46,952 nucleotides of DNA from Kiritimatiellia bacterium (GTDB lineage Bacteria > Verrucomicrobiota > Kiritimatiellia > CAIQIC01 > Lenti-01), in contig JAFTAH010000135.1 of assembly GCA_017458625.1 (NCBI GenBank), forward strand, positions 1 through 46,952. The letters run 5' to 3'. The notes below the pieces were generated by a model. That model searched no databases and was not told the DNA's origin. It worked only from the letters and a program-made list of their open reading frames with translations. Below are positions 18,493-29,021 of the stretch, one piece after another (positions within the stretch are counted from its first letter, which is position 1; every line of letters starts with the position of its first letter). Made by a program: the position numbers and the translations under genes.

Positions 18493-19118
18493 GGGGCGGC
18501 GGGGGAAGCGGGGGCGAGAAAGGCCTCGACGGCGGCGAGGTCGACGGCGGGACCGGTGTAGGCGGGAAGGCGGTCGGGGGGAACGTCGGCGAGGAAGGGC
18601 TGGCGGGTGTCCTTGTCGGAAACAACGGCGTCGGCAGGGTCGATGTCCCAAGGAATGGCGAGAGCGGGGTCGTTCCAGCGGACGCCGTATTCGTCGCCAG
18701 GGGTGTAGAGGTCGGCGCACTTGTAGGTGAAGTCGGCGCTATCGCTCAGAACGCGGAAGCCATGGGCGAAGCCTTCGGGAACGAAGAGCTGGTAGCGGTT
18801 TTCTTCGGAAAGCAGGGCCGCCGCGAAGCGACCGAAGGTCGGGGAGCCGCGCCGGATGTCCACGACGACATCCAGCACGGCGCCGCACACGACGCTGACG
18901 AGCTTGGCCTGCGGGTGCTTGAGCTGGTAGTGGAGGCCGCGGACAGTGCCGATGCGGGAACGGGAAAGGTTGTCCTGCACCCAGTTGCGGGAGATGCCGG
19001 CGGCGGCGTATTCGGCGGTCTGGAAGGTCTGGAGGAAGAAGCCGCGCGCGTCACCGAAGAGGTGGGGAATCAGGAGCAGAACGTCGGGGATGGCGGTGCG
19101 GGAGAGGCGGAGTTTCAT
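18489..19118 (-). CDS. rfbC: dTDP-4-dehydrorhamnose 3,5-epimerase family protein
   Basis: 209 residues, a cupin of the RmlC family: [48 protein letters not shown] (catalytic His in RGLHYQ), [23 protein letters not shown] and the active-site Tyr region [20 protein letters not shown]. It acts in dTDP-rhamnose synthesis. About 25 residues longer at the C-terminus than most family members. The rest of the rml pathway is not in this window. A CTAG cluster lies 36 bp before the start, where a promoter would be expected. Coupled to comM by a 4-bp overlap. Confidence 0.9.
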   Translation of the reverse strand: MKLRLSRTAIPDVLLLIPHLFGDARGFFLQTFQTAEYAAAGISRNWVQDNLSRSRIGTVRGLHYQLKHPQAKLVSVVCGAVLDVVVDIRRGSPTFGRFAAALLSEENRYQLFVPEGFAHGFRVLSDSADFTYKCADLYTPGDEYGVRWNDPALAIPWDIDPADAVVSDKDTRQPFLADVPPDRLPAYTGPAVDLAAVEAFLAPASPAAP

Positions 19119-19153
19119 GGGCGAGGCGCGAAAAAGGAAAAAGGCACCGTTTT

Positions 19154-19185
19154 CTAGAGATTTCTAGAATTCTAGAAATATCTAG
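19154..19185. repeat. cluster of four CTAG sites (cluster 3)
   Basis: CTAG at 19154, 19164, 19172 and 19182 (spacing 10, 8, 10); contains the perfect palindrome TTTCTAGAATTCTAGAAA at 19161-19178. Between ugd and rfbC, directly upstream of rfbC. Confidence 0.8.
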
Positions 19186-19222
19186 GATTCTGGAAAGCCG
19201 GCGCCTGGGGCGGCGGTGCGAC

Positions 19223-20533
19223 TTAGGCGCGGCCGACGGAGTGGTAGGTGAAGCCGGCGGCGCGGACAGTGGCAGGGTCGAAGGCGTTGCGGCCGTCGAT
19301 CATCACCGGGGTCGTCATGACGCTCTTGAGCTTGGCGAGGTCGATGTTCTTGACGGCATCCCACTCGGTGAGGACGAGCACCAGGTCGGCGCCGGTAGCG
19401 CACTCGTAGAGGTCCTGGGAGGTCTCGAGGGGAACGTCGGGAAGGGCTTCGCGGAACTTGCCTTCGGCAATCGGATCCCACGCCACGACCTTCGCCTTCA
19501 TCTCCTGGAGGGCAGGAACGAAGTAGAGGCTGGGGGCCTCGCGGACGTCGTCGGTCTCGGGCTTGAACGCAAGGCCGAAGATGGCAATCTTCTTGTCCTG
19601 GACGACCCAGAGCTCGCGCTTGATCTTCTGCATGACGAACTCGCGCTGGGACTTGTTGATCTGCTGAACCTCCTTGAGGAGCTTGAAGTCGTAGCCCACC
19701 GCGTCGGAAAGGCGGACGAAGGCATCGACATCCTTGGGGAAGCAGGAGCCGCCGTAGCCCACGCCGGCGTGCAGGAAGCGGGGGCCGATGCGGGGGTCGA
19801 GGCCCATGCCCTTGGCAACCTGCTCGACATCGGCGCCAGCCATCTCGCAGATGCGGGCGACGGCGTTGATGTAGGAGATCTTGAGGGCGAGGAAAGAGTT
19901 GGAGGCGTGCTTGGTAAGCTCGGCGCTGGTGACGTTCATGCGCAGGAACTGGCCGCCGCCGGCCGCCAGGATGGGCTTGTAGATTTCCTCAAGGAGGTCG
20001 CCGGCGCGCGCGGACTCGACGCCGACCACGATGCGGTCCGGATGCGTCGCGTCGACAATGGCCGTGCCTTCGCGCAGGAACTCGGGATTCGAGGCGACGT
20101 CGAAGTCGACGTCCGCCTTCAGGTACTTGCGCATGGTGCGCTTGAGGTGCTCGCTGGTCTTGGCGGGGACGGTGCTCTTCTCGACCAGCAGGTGGTAGTC
20201 CGTCATGTTCTCGGCGACCTCGCGGCCGACCTGCTCGACGTAGGTGAGATTGGCCTCGCCGCCGACGCCCGGAGGCGTGCCGACCGCGATGAAGATGACC
20301 TTGGCGAACTTCGTGCCCTCGGCGATGGAGGTGGAGAACTTCAGGCGGCCCGCCTTGACGTTGCGCTCAACGATTTCGTCCAGCCCTGGCTCGTAGATGG
20401 GCATCTCGCCCTTGAGGAGCATCTCGATCTTCTTCTCATTGTTGTCCACGCACATGACCTCGTGTCCGGCATCTGAGAAGCAAGCGCCCGTCACCAGTCC
20501 CACATAGCCCGTCCCGACAATCGTAATCTTCAT
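19223..20533 (-). CDS. ugd: UDP-glucose 6-dehydrogenase
   Basis: 436 residues. NAD-binding GTGYVGLVTGACFSDAGH at the N-terminus; TVPAKTSE and NPEFLREGTAI in the middle; catalytic cysteine in GYGGSCFPKDVDAF (about residue 260); GLAFKPETDDVREAPS in the C-terminal domain. It oxidises UDP-glucose to UDP-glucuronate for surface polysaccharide. The start follows a strong GGAGG site. Own promoter; rfbC downstream suggests a cell-envelope sugar cluster. Confidence 0.95.
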   Translation of the reverse strand: MKITIVGTGYVGLVTGACFSDAGHEVMCVDNNEKKIEMLLKGEMPIYEPGLDEIVERNVKAGRLKFSTSIAEGTKFAKVIFIAVGTPPGVGGEANLTYVEQVGREVAENMTDYHLLVEKSTVPAKTSEHLKRTMRKYLKADVDFDVASNPEFLREGTAIVDATHPDRIVVGVESARAGDLLEEIYKPILAAGGGQFLRMNVTSAELTKHASNSFLALKISYINAVARICEMAGADVEQVAKGMGLDPRIGPRFLHAGVGYGGSCFPKDVDAFVRLSDAVGYDFKLLKEVQQINKSQREFVMQKIKRELWVVQDKKIAIFGLAFKPETDDVREAPSLYFVPALQEMKAKVVAWDPIAEGKFREALPDVPLETSQDLYECATGADLVLVLTEWDAVKNIDLAKLKSVMTTPVMIDGRNAFDPATVRAAGFTYHSVGRA

Positions 20534-20549
20534 GTGTAAACCTCCAAAC

Positions 20550-20577
20550 AGTATACTACGCTACGCGCACGCGCAAC
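20550..20577 (-). promoter_or_regulatory. promoter of ugd
   Basis: Minus strand: TATACT at 20550-20555, with GTTGCG at 20572-20577 as a weak -35 (16-bp spacing). Transcription would start only about 10 nt before ATG 20533, leaving just the GGAGG site in the leader. Confidence 0.45.
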
Positions 20578-20672
20578 TCCTCTAGTCTACGCGCGAAAAA
20601 CGCGGGCGACAAGGGAAAAACGTTCACGTTCGAGGTCATTTCCGGAGGGGAAAGGATGCACGTCGAGGGGGC

Positions 20673-21452
20673 TTATGGCGCCCCGCGGACGGCGGCGGAC
20701 ATGCGGCGGACGTAGTCGGCGACGACGGGGGGGGCGTCGCGACCGTGCTGGGCGATGAGCTTGACGATGGCGGAGCCGACGATGGCACCGTCGGAGAGGG
20801 CGGCCATGCGGGCGGCCTGTTCGGGGGTGGAGATGCCGAAGCCCACGGCGCAGGGCACGTTGGACGCCGCCCGCACCTGCCGCACGATAGCCCCGATGTC
20901 GGTGGTGATGGTTCCTCTCGTGCCGGTGACGCCCAGCGAGGAGACGACGTAGAGGAAGCCCTCCGCTTCGCGCGCGATTTGCGCGATGCGTCCGGCGGAA
21001 GTCGGGGCGACGAGCGAGATGAAGTCGATGCCGCGCTTGCGGAAGGCGGGGACGAACTCCTCCTTTTCCTCGAAGGGAACGTCGGGCAGGATGAGGCCGT
21101 CGATGCCGGCCCGGGCGCAGCGTTCGGCGAAGCCCTCGACGGTGCGCGAGAACACCACGTTGGCGTAGGTCATGAAGACGAGCGACACGTCGGTTTCGCG
21201 GCGCAGGGCGGCGGCCATTTCGAGGATGCGGTCGGTGGTGGTGCCGCCGGCGAGGGCGCGCATGTTGGCGCCCTGGATGACGGGTCCTTCGGCGGTGGGG
21301 TCGGAGAACGGGATGCCCAGTTCGACGATGCCCGCCCCGGCGTCGGCCATGGCCTTGACGACGGCGGCGGTCGTTTCGAGGTCCGGGTCTCCGCAGGTGA
21401 CGAACGGGATGAACACCTTACCCTTGGCGAACGCTTGCTTGATCCTACTCAT
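20673..21452 (-). CDS. trpA: tryptophan synthase alpha subunit
   Basis: 259 residues. [15 protein letters not shown] with the family start pattern; [20 protein letters not shown] carries the catalytic Glu and the DPTADGP-type loop; LPDVPFEE contains the second catalytic Asp; [11 protein letters not shown] and [11 protein letters not shown] bind phosphate. It splits indole-3-glycerol phosphate and passes indole to TrpB. Its ATG overlaps the trpB TAG (8 bp). Last gene of the trp cluster. Confidence 0.97.
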   Translation of the reverse strand: MSRIKQAFAKGKVFIPFVTCGDPDLETTAAVVKAMADAGAGIVELGIPFSDPTAEGPVIQGANMRALAGGTTTDRILEMAAALRRETDVSLVFMTYANVVFSRTVEGFAERCARAGIDGLILPDVPFEEKEEFVPAFRKRGIDFISLVAPTSAGRIAQIAREAEGFLYVVSSLGVTGTRGTITTDIGAIVRQVRAASNVPCAVGFGISTPEQAARMAALSDGAIVGSAIVKLIAQHGRDAPPVVADYVRRMSAAVRGAP

Positions 21453-22629
21453 GGAGGTCCTCCCCCCTGTAGCGGGCGATGGCGGCCACGTCCTTGTCGC
21501 CGCGGCCCGACAGCGTGACGGCGAGGATCGAGTCCTTGGGCATGCCCGGCGCGATGGCGATCGCGTGGGCGACGGCGTGGGCGGACTCGATGGCGGGAAT
21601 GATGCCCTCGACGCGCGCGAGGGTCTCGAAGGCGGCGACGGCCTCGTCGTCGGTGACGGCCACGTATTCGGCGCGGCCGGTGTCGTGCAGCCACGCGTGC
21701 TCGGGGCCGATGCCGGGGTAGTCGAGGCCGGCGGAAATTGAATAGACGGGCGCGATTTGCCCGAACTCGTCCTGGCAGAAGTAGGACTTCATGCCGTGGA
21801 AGATGCCGAGCTTGCCGGTGGCGATGGTGGCGGCGGTTTCGGGGGTGCCGACGCCGCGCCCGGCCGCCTCGCAGCCGATGAGCCGCACGCCGGGGTCGCC
21901 GATGAAGTGGTAGAACGAGCCGATGGCGTTGGAGCCGCCGCCGACGCACGCGAGCACGGCGTCGGGGAGCCGCCCCTCGCGTTCGAGAAACTGCGCGCGC
22001 ATTTCGCGGGAGATGACCGCCTGGAAGTCGCGGACGATGGTCGGGAACGGGTGGGGGCCCATGACGGATCCGAGGCAGTAGTGGGTGTCGTCGATGCGGC
22101 TGGTCCACTCGCGCATGGCTTCGGAGACGGCGTCCTTGAGCGTGGCGGTGCCGCTGTCGACGGGCACGACCTTCGCGCCGAGGAGGCGCATCCGGTAGAC
22201 GTTCAGCGCCTGCCGTTCGGTGTCCTCGCGGCCCATGAACACGACGCATTCCATGTCCATGAGCGCGGCGGCCGTGGCGGTGGCGACGCCGTGCTGGCCG
22301 GCGCCCGTCTCGGCGATGAGGCGGGTCTTGCCCATCTTCTTGGCGAGGAGCGCCTGGCCGAGCACGTTGTTGATCTTGTGGGCGCCGGTGTGGTTGAGGT
22401 CTTCGCGCTTGAGGTAGATTTTCGCGCCGCCGAGCCGCCGGGTGAGCCGCTCCGCGAAATACAGCCGCGAGGGCCGTCCCGCGTATTCGTCGAGCAGCCG
22501 CCCGAGCTCGGCGTTGAAGTCGGGGTCGTCCTTGAAGCGGTTGTAGGCCTCTTCGAGTTCGAGCACCGCGTTCATGAGGGTCTCGGGAATATATTGCCCC
22601 CCGTGGATTCCGAATCGTCCGCGCGTCAT
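21445..22629 (-). CDS. trpB: tryptophan synthase beta subunit
   Basis: 394 residues from [25 protein letters not shown] lysine in [33 protein letters not shown], catalytic-site [15 protein letters not shown], and [20 protein letters not shown] near the C-terminus. The frame stays open far upstream of 22629, but that part is a shadow of trpF. The start is fixed by the ATGA overlap with the trpF stop and by homology. Confidence 0.97.
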   Translation of the reverse strand: MTRGRFGIHGGQYIPETLMNAVLELEEAYNRFKDDPDFNAELGRLLDEYAGRPSRLYFAERLTRRLGGAKIYLKREDLNHTGAHKINNVLGQALLAKKMGKTRLIAETGAGQHGVATATAAALMDMECVVFMGREDTERQALNVYRMRLLGAKVVPVDSGTATLKDAVSEAMREWTSRIDDTHYCLGSVMGPHPFPTIVRDFQAVISREMRAQFLEREGRLPDAVLACVGGGSNAIGSFYHFIGDPGVRLIGCEAAGRGVGTPETAATIATGKLGIFHGMKSYFCQDEFGQIAPVYSISAGLDYPGIGPEHAWLHDTGRAEYVAVTDDEAVAAFETLARVEGIIPAIESAHAVAHAIAIAPGMPKDSILAVTLSGRGDKDVAAIARYRGEDLHE

Positions 22630-23237
22630 TTTCTCGCCTCCGCGATGAATTGTTGCATTTTTGCGAAATCCTTGAAGCCGCCGGTTTCGACGCCGCTGCT
22701 GGCGTCGACCCCGCGAGGCCGCGCGAACCGTACGGCCTCCGCGACGTTTTCCGGGGTCAGGCCGCCGGCAAGCCAAAAGGGGCGACTGAACGGATGTCCA
22801 GCCAAAATCCGCCAGTCGAACGGCACGCCGCCGCCGGCGCCGGCGTCCAGCAGGACGAGGTCCGCGGACGACGCCTCCGCCGTCGCGAGGTCGTCCGCCG
22901 TGCGCACCTTCACCGCGCGAACCAGCGGAACGCCCGGAACGAGCGCGCGGAGCGCCGCGATGCGCTCCTCGTCGCCGTCGGCGGAGTGCAATTGCACCGC
23001 GTCGATGGCGCCGGAGGCGACGACGGCGGCGATGGCCTCCGGCGAGTCGCCCGCGAAAACGCCCGCCGCCACGATGCCGGGGGCCAGGCACCGCTTCAGG
23101 GCCAGCGCCTCGGTTGGCGTGACCCGCCGGCGGCTCCCGGCGGCGAAGACGAACCCGACGGCGTCGGGTCGCAGGCGGTTGGCAAAATCGACGTCCTCGG
23201 GCCGCCGCAGACCGCAGATTTTGACCTTGACCGTCAT
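22626..23237 (-). CDS. trpF: phosphoribosylanthranilate isomerase
   Basis: 203 residues. [16 protein letters not shown] is the family N-terminus (Cys general base in KICG); [46 protein letters not shown] and [14 protein letters not shown] follow, and [13 protein letters not shown] is the classic C-terminal phosphate loop. It acts between TrpD and TrpC. ATGA overlaps at both ends link it to trpC and trpB. Confidence 0.96.
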   Translation of the reverse strand: MTVKVKICGLRRPEDVDFANRLRPDAVGFVFAAGSRRRVTPTEALALKRCLAPGIVAAGVFAGDSPEAIAAVVASGAIDAVQLHSADGDEERIAALRALVPGVPLVRAVKVRTADDLATAEASSADLVLLDAGAGGGVPFDWRILAGHPFSRPFWLAGGLTPENVAEAVRFARPRGVDASSGVETGGFKDFAKMQQFIAEARK

Positions 23238-24025
23238 GCCAGCCCCCGCAATTCGGCCAGCTTGGCGCGTTTGTCGGGGGCGCGCATCATGGCCTCGCCC
23301 ACGAGGATGGCATCAACGCCCGCCTCCCGCAGCACCCGCGCGCCGTCGCCGTCATGCACCCCGCTTTCGGCCACGAACACGGCCTCCGGTGGCACGAGCG
23401 GACGCAGCCCCGCGGCTTTGCCGCCGTCCACCGTGAAGTCGGCGAGGTTGCGGTTGTTCACGCCCACGATGCGTGCCCCGCAGGCGAGCGCCGTCTCGAT
23501 TTGCGTCGCGTCGCGCGTCTCGACCAGCGCCGAGAGGCCCAGCTCCCGGCAGAGCGCGAGACCGTCGCGGAGCTGTGCGGCGTCGAGGAGCGAGACGATC
23601 AGCAGCACCGCCTCCGCCCCCAGCGCGGCGGCCTCCCAAATCATCCAGGGATCCACGGTGAAGTCCTTGCGGAGGCACGGCACCGCCACGGCGGCCGCGA
23701 TGTCGCGCAGGTGCGCGTCGCTTCCCAGGAACCACCTCGGCTCGGTCAGCACGGAAATCGCGTCCGCCCCGGCCTCCGCATAGCTCCGGGCGATGTCGAC
23801 CGGCGCGTAGTCCTCCGCGATGACGCCCTTCGACGGCGACGCCTTCTTGCACTCGCAGATGAAGGAGAGTCCCGGCGCTCGCAACGCCCGGTAGAAGGCG
23901 TCCGGCGCGGCCCCGGCGCGGCGTTCCCGCGCCAGCGCCTCCAGCTCGCGCTGCGGCAACTTTGCCTTTGCCGCCGCCACGCGCTCCCGCGCATGTTCGG
24001 CAATGGTTTCGAGAATGGTGGTCAT
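23234..24025 (-). CDS. trpC: indole-3-glycerol phosphate synthase
   Basis: 263 residues. [15 protein letters not shown] carries the conserved [63 protein letters not shown] and [11 protein letters not shown] are the other IGPS motifs. The first codons (MTTILE) and the two bases before ATG belong to a 20-bp sequence that is repeated at 30490-30509. The gene is intact here and has its own AGGGGAG ribosome site, but is separated from trpD by about 7.6 kb of inserted DNA. Confidence 0.96.
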   Translation of the reverse strand: MTTILETIAEHARERVAAAKAKLPQRELEALARERRAGAAPDAFYRALRAPGLSFICECKKASPSKGVIAEDYAPVDIARSYAEAGADAISVLTEPRWFLGSDAHLRDIAAAVAVPCLRKDFTVDPWMIWEAAALGAEAVLLIVSLLDAAQLRDGLALCRELGLSALVETRDATQIETALACGARIVGVNNRNLADFTVDGGKAAGLRPLVPPEAVFVAESGVHDGDGARVLREAGVDAILVGEAMMRAPDKRAKLAELRGLA

Positions 24026-24027
24026 GG
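24008..24027. repeat. 20-bp direct repeat, left copy (att-like, 5' end of trpC)
   Basis: TTCGAGAATGGTGGTCATGG, identical to 30490-30509. On the minus strand it contains the trpC start codon and codons 2-6. Flanking bases of the two copies differ, so the match is sharply limited to 20 bp. Confidence 0.85.
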
Positions 24028-24092
24028 CAACTCCCCTGTTATTGTGCGGTTGGGTGCTATTTCCCGTCTTTTCACGACAGAATCCAGTTGAA

Positions 24093-27000
24093 TCATTTCT
24101 CTTTGGTCATTTGAACGTCCACGGCGTATTCGCCGAAGCGGACCTCATAGCGTTTTACGGGTCGGTCGTAGACATTGACATCCATGTGGCCGGTAATGAA
24201 CGTGTTGTCTGCCAGCCACTGCGTGTTGTCGGTTCCGAACATCTCGCATTCCATTTCGTTGGACTTGAACGACATGGCGCCGGAACCGGACGCAGCGCAT
24301 TCTTCCAACCTCTTCATCCACTCCAGCTGTTCCAGTCCAGGGGTGTTCTTGGCGGGAACCAGGAGGAAAAGATAGTCGGATGCACGACTCACGGCGACGT
24401 TGAGCAGAGATTCCCTATTCACGAGACTTCTTCCTGACCCATGTCCCGGAGGATTCAGACAGACAATCATGATAGTGCACTGGTCGCCTTGGAACCTATG
24501 GACGGTTCCGACGACAATCTTGCATCGTCCGGGGCGTTCGGCTAGCCGGTGTTCGACAATGCGGGCAATCATGTCGGCCTGAACCTTGTAGGGAGAGACG
24601 ATGCCAATCGAAGGTGTTTCTTCCCCCTCTTTCACGGACACAATTCCGTCGAGGAACAAGGCGAATTCGGCGGCAAAAAGGGCGGAATAGACGTGGAACG
24701 CGCTGCCACCGACGGTCCGAGGATGGTAGATGTTTTCGTGTTTTGCGTCGAACGGGAATCGGATGATATTGACAGGCCCGGCCGCCATTCGCAATTCCAA
24801 TCCGATCGGGCGGATGGAGTTGGGTGTTCTTGCGTGCTGGAGGCGTCCATTGTAGGCAAATCGGCTGAAAACGTCGCCAATTGCCGGAACACTCCGATGT
24901 TGTATGTCCAGGCGCTGGATTTCGTAATCCCCGATGGGAGTCCGGTCCAACTCAAATGAGTCGATGCCGAAGAAGGTATAAACATTCTTGTCTTCGAGAT
25001 ATTCATTTTGCGTGACCGGAGGAAGTTGCTTGGGGTCGCCGGCCACGACAAACGACGCTTCCGGTCGTTGCAACAAGAGATAGACCGCATAGGGCAGTTC
25101 GATCATGGACGCTTCGTCCAAAAACACCTCGGTCCATTCCTCTTCTCTCAACGGACGGCCTGTTCCCTTGTTCGGGCGGGTCGTGTCGTAAGGATAGCGG
25201 GCCACCGTCGTGACAAGCACCAGCTTGCCGAAAGCGGAAACGTCCACGTTTTTCTCGCAATAGACTCTTTCGTCGCGCTGCAAGGTCTCGTCCATCGTTC
25301 CGCCGAAACGCACAAGCCAATCCGTAGGCGGCGTGGACGGGTTCCTGCGCGCCAGTTCCAATATCCGAAGCGTCAAGACGTCGGCCGCTTTGTTCGTGGG
25401 GGCCAAGACGAGTATTTTCTCCGCGGTCCCGCTGCTCATTCGGGTAAGCAGCATTTTCGCGAGCTGTTCCGTCTTCCCGGTCCCGGGAGGCCCGAACACG
25501 AATGTCACGCGGTCATTGGGCGGCAGAAATTGCGTAATTTCATCGTCAGGTAGGAAAAGAGCCCCATCTGCCTTGTGAAGTTCCTTGAATCGCTCTTCGA
25601 GTCGTTGAAGCAGGAAGTCGGGTTCGGAGACGGAAATGGTCGCAAGGCCGACGCGGGAAAAGTCGTATCCTTCGAGTTGCTCTTCGCGGCTCAACAGGAC
25701 GACAAGCCGGTCCGAATCAATGGACGTGCCGACTGCGCGGAACGTCCGGCTCAAGTCACCCTGTTTCATGTCAATGAGAATGACATCCTTGTCAGCCAGC
25801 TGGGCGGGGATGTCGCGGCTGGGCATGGACAGAACAATCGTCCGCTTTGCACTTTCGTCGCGCTCGACCCGTCCGAATGCGATGGAAAACGACGCCTTGG
25901 GGCCGCTGCGGTTTTTGTTGCCGCGATTTCCGTATTCAAGAGCTTTCACAAACCATCCGAACGATGTGGGAGGAAGGTCGTGCAAAGAAGTCTGGAGTTC
26001 TTGTTCGGCAACAATCGCTTGTCTGGCTTTTTCCGTTTCCCTCTCCAGTTCTTCCAGCTTTTCGTCGATGGTTTTCTCTTCAACCGGAGACTTCACCGAA
26101 GGAGCAGGACGTGAAATTGTGGATGTATCGACGGTTTCGAGGGAACCTTTCAAGAATTTTGGCGTGCGCAGCGGAGGCGGTGGCATGGCAGACGTATTCT
26201 CTCCGGGGCTGGCCCCCAATTCCGTGCTGGCGGGATGTTGGGAAAACGGACTGAATGTCGCAATGTCTGGCGTCTCCTGGGGCACACTTGTTGAGTTTTC
26301 AGGCACCGCAAGAGATGCCTTCGCATGCCGAATCCGTGCCCGTTCCTTCAACTCGGCTTTCAGTTCTTCTTTCGACACACCGGCTTCGGCTGCAAGGCTT
26401 GTCAATTCGTCAGCTTCCCGGACTTTCTCTTCCTGTTCGGGCGTCATCCCGGGAGCAGCGGTGGAAATGCCGAGCCCTTCCATGAGCACCTTGGAGGCGA
26501 TGCTGTTGACCTCGTATTGGTCATGAAGGTCTCGAACATGCGTATGACAAGGGGCCGTCCAGTTTCCATCACGGGAGAGAAGCCATTCCGTGTTTTTAAG
26601 CCGGTCGAGAATCGGGGAAGGAAACTGTCTTGTTTTTTGGGTGTAGCGATACCACTCATAATGTGCTTCAAACAGTGAAGCAAGGGATGTCGCCGAACGA
26701 TTTTCAAAATTTCGTTGCAGTGTATTCCAAAGCAAAACGGAAAGTCCGGGTCCCCTTGACTGTATCGTTCGCCGAAGAACCCCTTCCAACCCCTCGATTG
26801 ACTTGATTAACCAACGGCGGCCAAAACCGGACGACGGCGAGGAAGGTGGAAACCTTTCGTAATCTTTTTCGAGAATCGCGCGCTCTTGTTCCGTTTCCCG
26901 GCGCACGATTTTCCTCGGAGAGGAACTAACACCGAGTCTTTCAAAGAAATCCAGGAGACCTTGAAAGTCAGATTCGGCAACGGCTTCCCGATATTTGTCC

Positions 27001-29009
27001 TTCGCGAGGAAGTGAACATCGAATCCTTCAAACCATAAATGCAAGTCCTCCGATGGAAGGTATAACGACGAGGGGTAGCGCAACCATTCTCCGTCGTCCG
27101 CCAGCAAACATGGCGTGTTTTTCATGGCATTTTCGATTTCTTCCCGATCCTGTCCGGAACCTTCCCGCCACGCCCGGAACATCAACTTCATGTCCTCAAC
27201 GGGATGTTCAACGGGTGTTTCGGATTGATATTTGGGAAGAATGACGTTGAATACTTCGTCTCGAATGGACGGTTCCTGCAGATGCAGCGTTTCTTTGAAG
27301 AACTTCACCAGCTCAGGTTTCTCAAGCAGGGACGGTTCAAGAATCGTCGCACTCTCAAAAGCCGCTTCTTTTGACGGCAGGAATAGGCTCGGTTGGGGTT
27401 TTCCAGCCGCGTCGAGAGCCGTCGCGGGATGGAACGCCCCGTCTTTTCCGAGAAAAATGGCTTTTGATTGGACGGCCTTGAGTTGTTTGGTCGAAGAGTA
27501 GTTGTCCTGGATGAACAGATACAGCCGGTCCAGCCATTCTCGCGGTCGGGCGGAGAGAAAACCGGGAGACAGTGACAGTTTGTCGAGTATATCTTCGATG
27601 GAGAAGTGTTTTGCAATCAAATCATCCTTGTAGTCACGCGGAGAATACGAGCCTGGATACGAATTGGCGACAGGACGCCCTGACGTCGTGAACACCCATT
27701 TTGCACCCGGCGCACCAATCAGTTCCGCAAGAAGCGAGTTGTCGAAAAGTTGGAGAATTTCAGCAGATTCAGCCCAATAAGCGTTCGTGCCGACCACGTA
27801 TCGGCTTGCCAGCGGTTCCGATTCTGTCGATGACAGTAATCTCCGTTCTTTCAGATACGATTGAACATGGATAAAAATCGGTGCAAACCTGTACGGATGT
27901 GTCCAACACTTGAGCCACCTGTCAAAGCCAAAGAACCGGGATTTGTCCGTAGGAACGACATTGAACACGTTATCATCGATGATTGGAATGTCTCGTTCAA
28001 TTCCCCAGTCCCGGAGAAAGACGAGAGAATCCGCGGCCAACAGTCCGAGCTTGTCAATCAAATCGTCATTATAGCTCGTTTCCTGCACGCCTTCGCGACT
28101 GTCCGTGAGCAGGAACGGTGCATGGACGAGGAATTTCAGCTCCCTGCGGAGTTGCGTCGGAAAAAAGCAATAGACGGGACCATGGCATTCTTGCAATTTC
28201 TCGAAATTTCCGTCCGTTCCGAACACGACGCTATACGGATGCTGGCTGCTCCCATTTCTGGAAAACTTCACATAGTGTTCGCTGATGGTTGTCCCACCGT
28301 TTCCGGTGACATGGCGGCTGCAAACAGTTTCAACACGAAGGGATGCATCTTGGGTTGGAACGGTCGAGAATTCGATTTCATGCACACCGCTTTCCGAAGT
28401 TGACTTGTAGTCAATCTTCCTGAGGGAATGCAGAAACAGCAAGGGTCTGTCCAACGATGCCAGCTTCTGGACAATATCGGAACACGCTTGTTCATGCATG
28501 CCGTCCTTGAAGGGAAAAACAAAAACGGTCCAACCTTCGGCGCGAAGCATTTCAATGTCGTCTGGGACTTCCTCCAAAAGAACGGGGACAATGTAATCAT
28601 CGATGCGGAAGCAGAAATCCTGATCGTAAATCCGGGGCGCATCCGTATACTGGAATACGGCTTTGAATCCGACACCGAATTTTCCGATGGATGCTTCCTG
28701 TTTATTGGAGGCGGCGACGGCCGTAATGGCGTTTACGTCTCCATTTTCCAAAGCGATGGAAGAAATTGTGAAATGACGAGTTCCATTGTGGGCGAAAATA
28801 AGTTCGCTCTGCCGGACTTCAAATTGGGCTTCGGTTGCATGGGAATCATCCGCGTTTTGGAGCAACTCGTAGATGAAATGCGCTTTGTCGGAATATTTCT
28901 CGACGATTCCCCGCCAAATGCCACCAATGGATTTTTTCCTGAATACCCGAAGGGAGTCGAGCCGATCCGCAACGAGTTCATCAAACAATTGTCGCTGTTC
29001 TGGTGTCAT
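24093..29009 (-). CDS. GHKL (sacsin-type) ATPase - SF1 UPF1-like helicase fusion
   Basis: 1638 residues. N-terminus: a Bergerat-fold ATPase of the sacsin/NO VEIN type, with N-box HFIYELLQNADDSHA (about 44-58), the G1-region HNGTRHF and G2 loop ASIGKFGVGFKAVFQYTD (about 103-120). A long middle part (about 250-930) has no motif I know. A Pro/Ser-rich, charged linker with a likely coiled coil (KLEELERETEKARQAIVAEQ) lies around 940-1000. C-terminus: SF1B helicase with Walker A FVFGPPGTGKTEQ (~1175), Walker B VFLDEASMIE (~1298), motif III VVAGDPKQLPPV, IQHRSVPAIGD, VVGTVHRFQGDQ and motif VI NVAVSRASDYLFLL (~1535). Paired GHKL and UPF1-like helicase parts suggest an ATP-driven nucleic-acid machine, probably anti-phage defence; that role is inference. 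Starts after AGGAG, 12 bp behind the AlbA_2 gene. Confidence 0.85.
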   Translation of the reverse strand: MTPEQRQLFDELVADRLDSLRVFRKKSIGGIWRGIVEKYSDKAHFIYELLQNADDSHATEAQFEVRQSELIFAHNGTRHFTISSIALENGDVNAITAVAASNKQEASIGKFGVGFKAVFQYTDAPRIYDQDFCFRIDDYIVPVLLEEVPDDIEMLRAEGWTVFVFPFKDGMHEQACSDIVQKLASLDRPLLFLHSLRKIDYKSTSESGVHEIEFSTVPTQDASLRVETVCSRHVTGNGGTTISEHYVKFSRNGSSQHPYSVVFGTDGNFEKLQECHGPVYCFFPTQLRRELKFLVHAPFLLTDSREGVQETSYNDDLIDKLGLLAADSLVFLRDWGIERDIPIIDDNVFNVVPTDKSRFFGFDRWLKCWTHPYRFAPIFIHVQSYLKERRLLSSTESEPLASRYVVGTNAYWAESAEILQLFDNSLLAELIGAPGAKWVFTTSGRPVANSYPGSYSPRDYKDDLIAKHFSIEDILDKLSLSPGFLSARPREWLDRLYLFIQDNYSSTKQLKAVQSKAIFLGKDGAFHPATALDAAGKPQPSLFLPSKEAAFESATILEPSLLEKPELVKFFKETLHLQEPSIRDEVFNVILPKYQSETPVEHPVEDMKLMFRAWREGSGQDREEIENAMKNTPCLLADDGEWLRYPSSLYLPSEDLHLWFEGFDVHFLAKDKYREAVAESDFQGLLDFFERLGVSSSPRKIVRRETEQERAILEKDYERFPPSSPSSGFGRRWLIKSIEGLEGVLRRTIQSRGPGLSVLLWNTLQRNFENRSATSLASLFEAHYEWYRYTQKTRQFPSPILDRLKNTEWLLSRDGNWTAPCHTHVRDLHDQYEVNSIASKVLMEGLGISTAAPGMTPEQEEKVREADELTSLAAEAGVSKEELKAELKERARIRHAKASLAVPENSTSVPQETPDIATFSPFSQHPASTELGASPGENTSAMPPPPLRTPKFLKGSLETVDTSTISRPAPSVKSPVEEKTIDEKLEELERETEKARQAIVAEQELQTSLHDLPPTSFGWFVKALEYGNRGNKNRSGPKASFSIAFGRVERDESAKRTIVLSMPSRDIPAQLADKDVILIDMKQGDLSRTFRAVGTSIDSDRLVVLLSREEQLEGYDFSRVGLATISVSEPDFLLQRLEERFKELHKADGALFLPDDEITQFLPPNDRVTFVFGPPGTGKTEQLAKMLLTRMSSGTAEKILVLAPTNKAADVLTLRILELARRNPSTPPTDWLVRFGGTMDETLQRDERVYCEKNVDVSAFGKLVLVTTVARYPYDTTRPNKGTGRPLREEEWTEVFLDEASMIELPYAVYLLLQRPEASFVVAGDPKQLPPVTQNEYLEDKNVYTFFGIDSFELDRTPIGDYEIQRLDIQHRSVPAIGDVFSRFAYNGRLQHARTPNSIRPIGLELRMAAGPVNIIRFPFDAKHENIYHPRTVGGSAFHVYSALFAAEFALFLDGIVSVKEGEETPSIGIVSPYKVQADMIARIVEHRLAERPGRCKIVVGTVHRFQGDQCTIMIVCLNPPGHGSGRSLVNRESLLNVAVSRASDYLFLLVPAKNTPGLEQLEWMKRLEECAASGSGAMSFKSNEMECEMFGTDNTQWLADNTFITGHMDVNVYDRPVKRYEVRFGEYAVDVQMTKEK

Positions 29010-29021
29010 GGGGACTCCTGT

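Noticed and set aside
16687-18561. 624-codon plus-strand frame opposite comM
   Set aside because: Low-complexity Gly/Asp shadow; comM is unmistakable on the minus strand.
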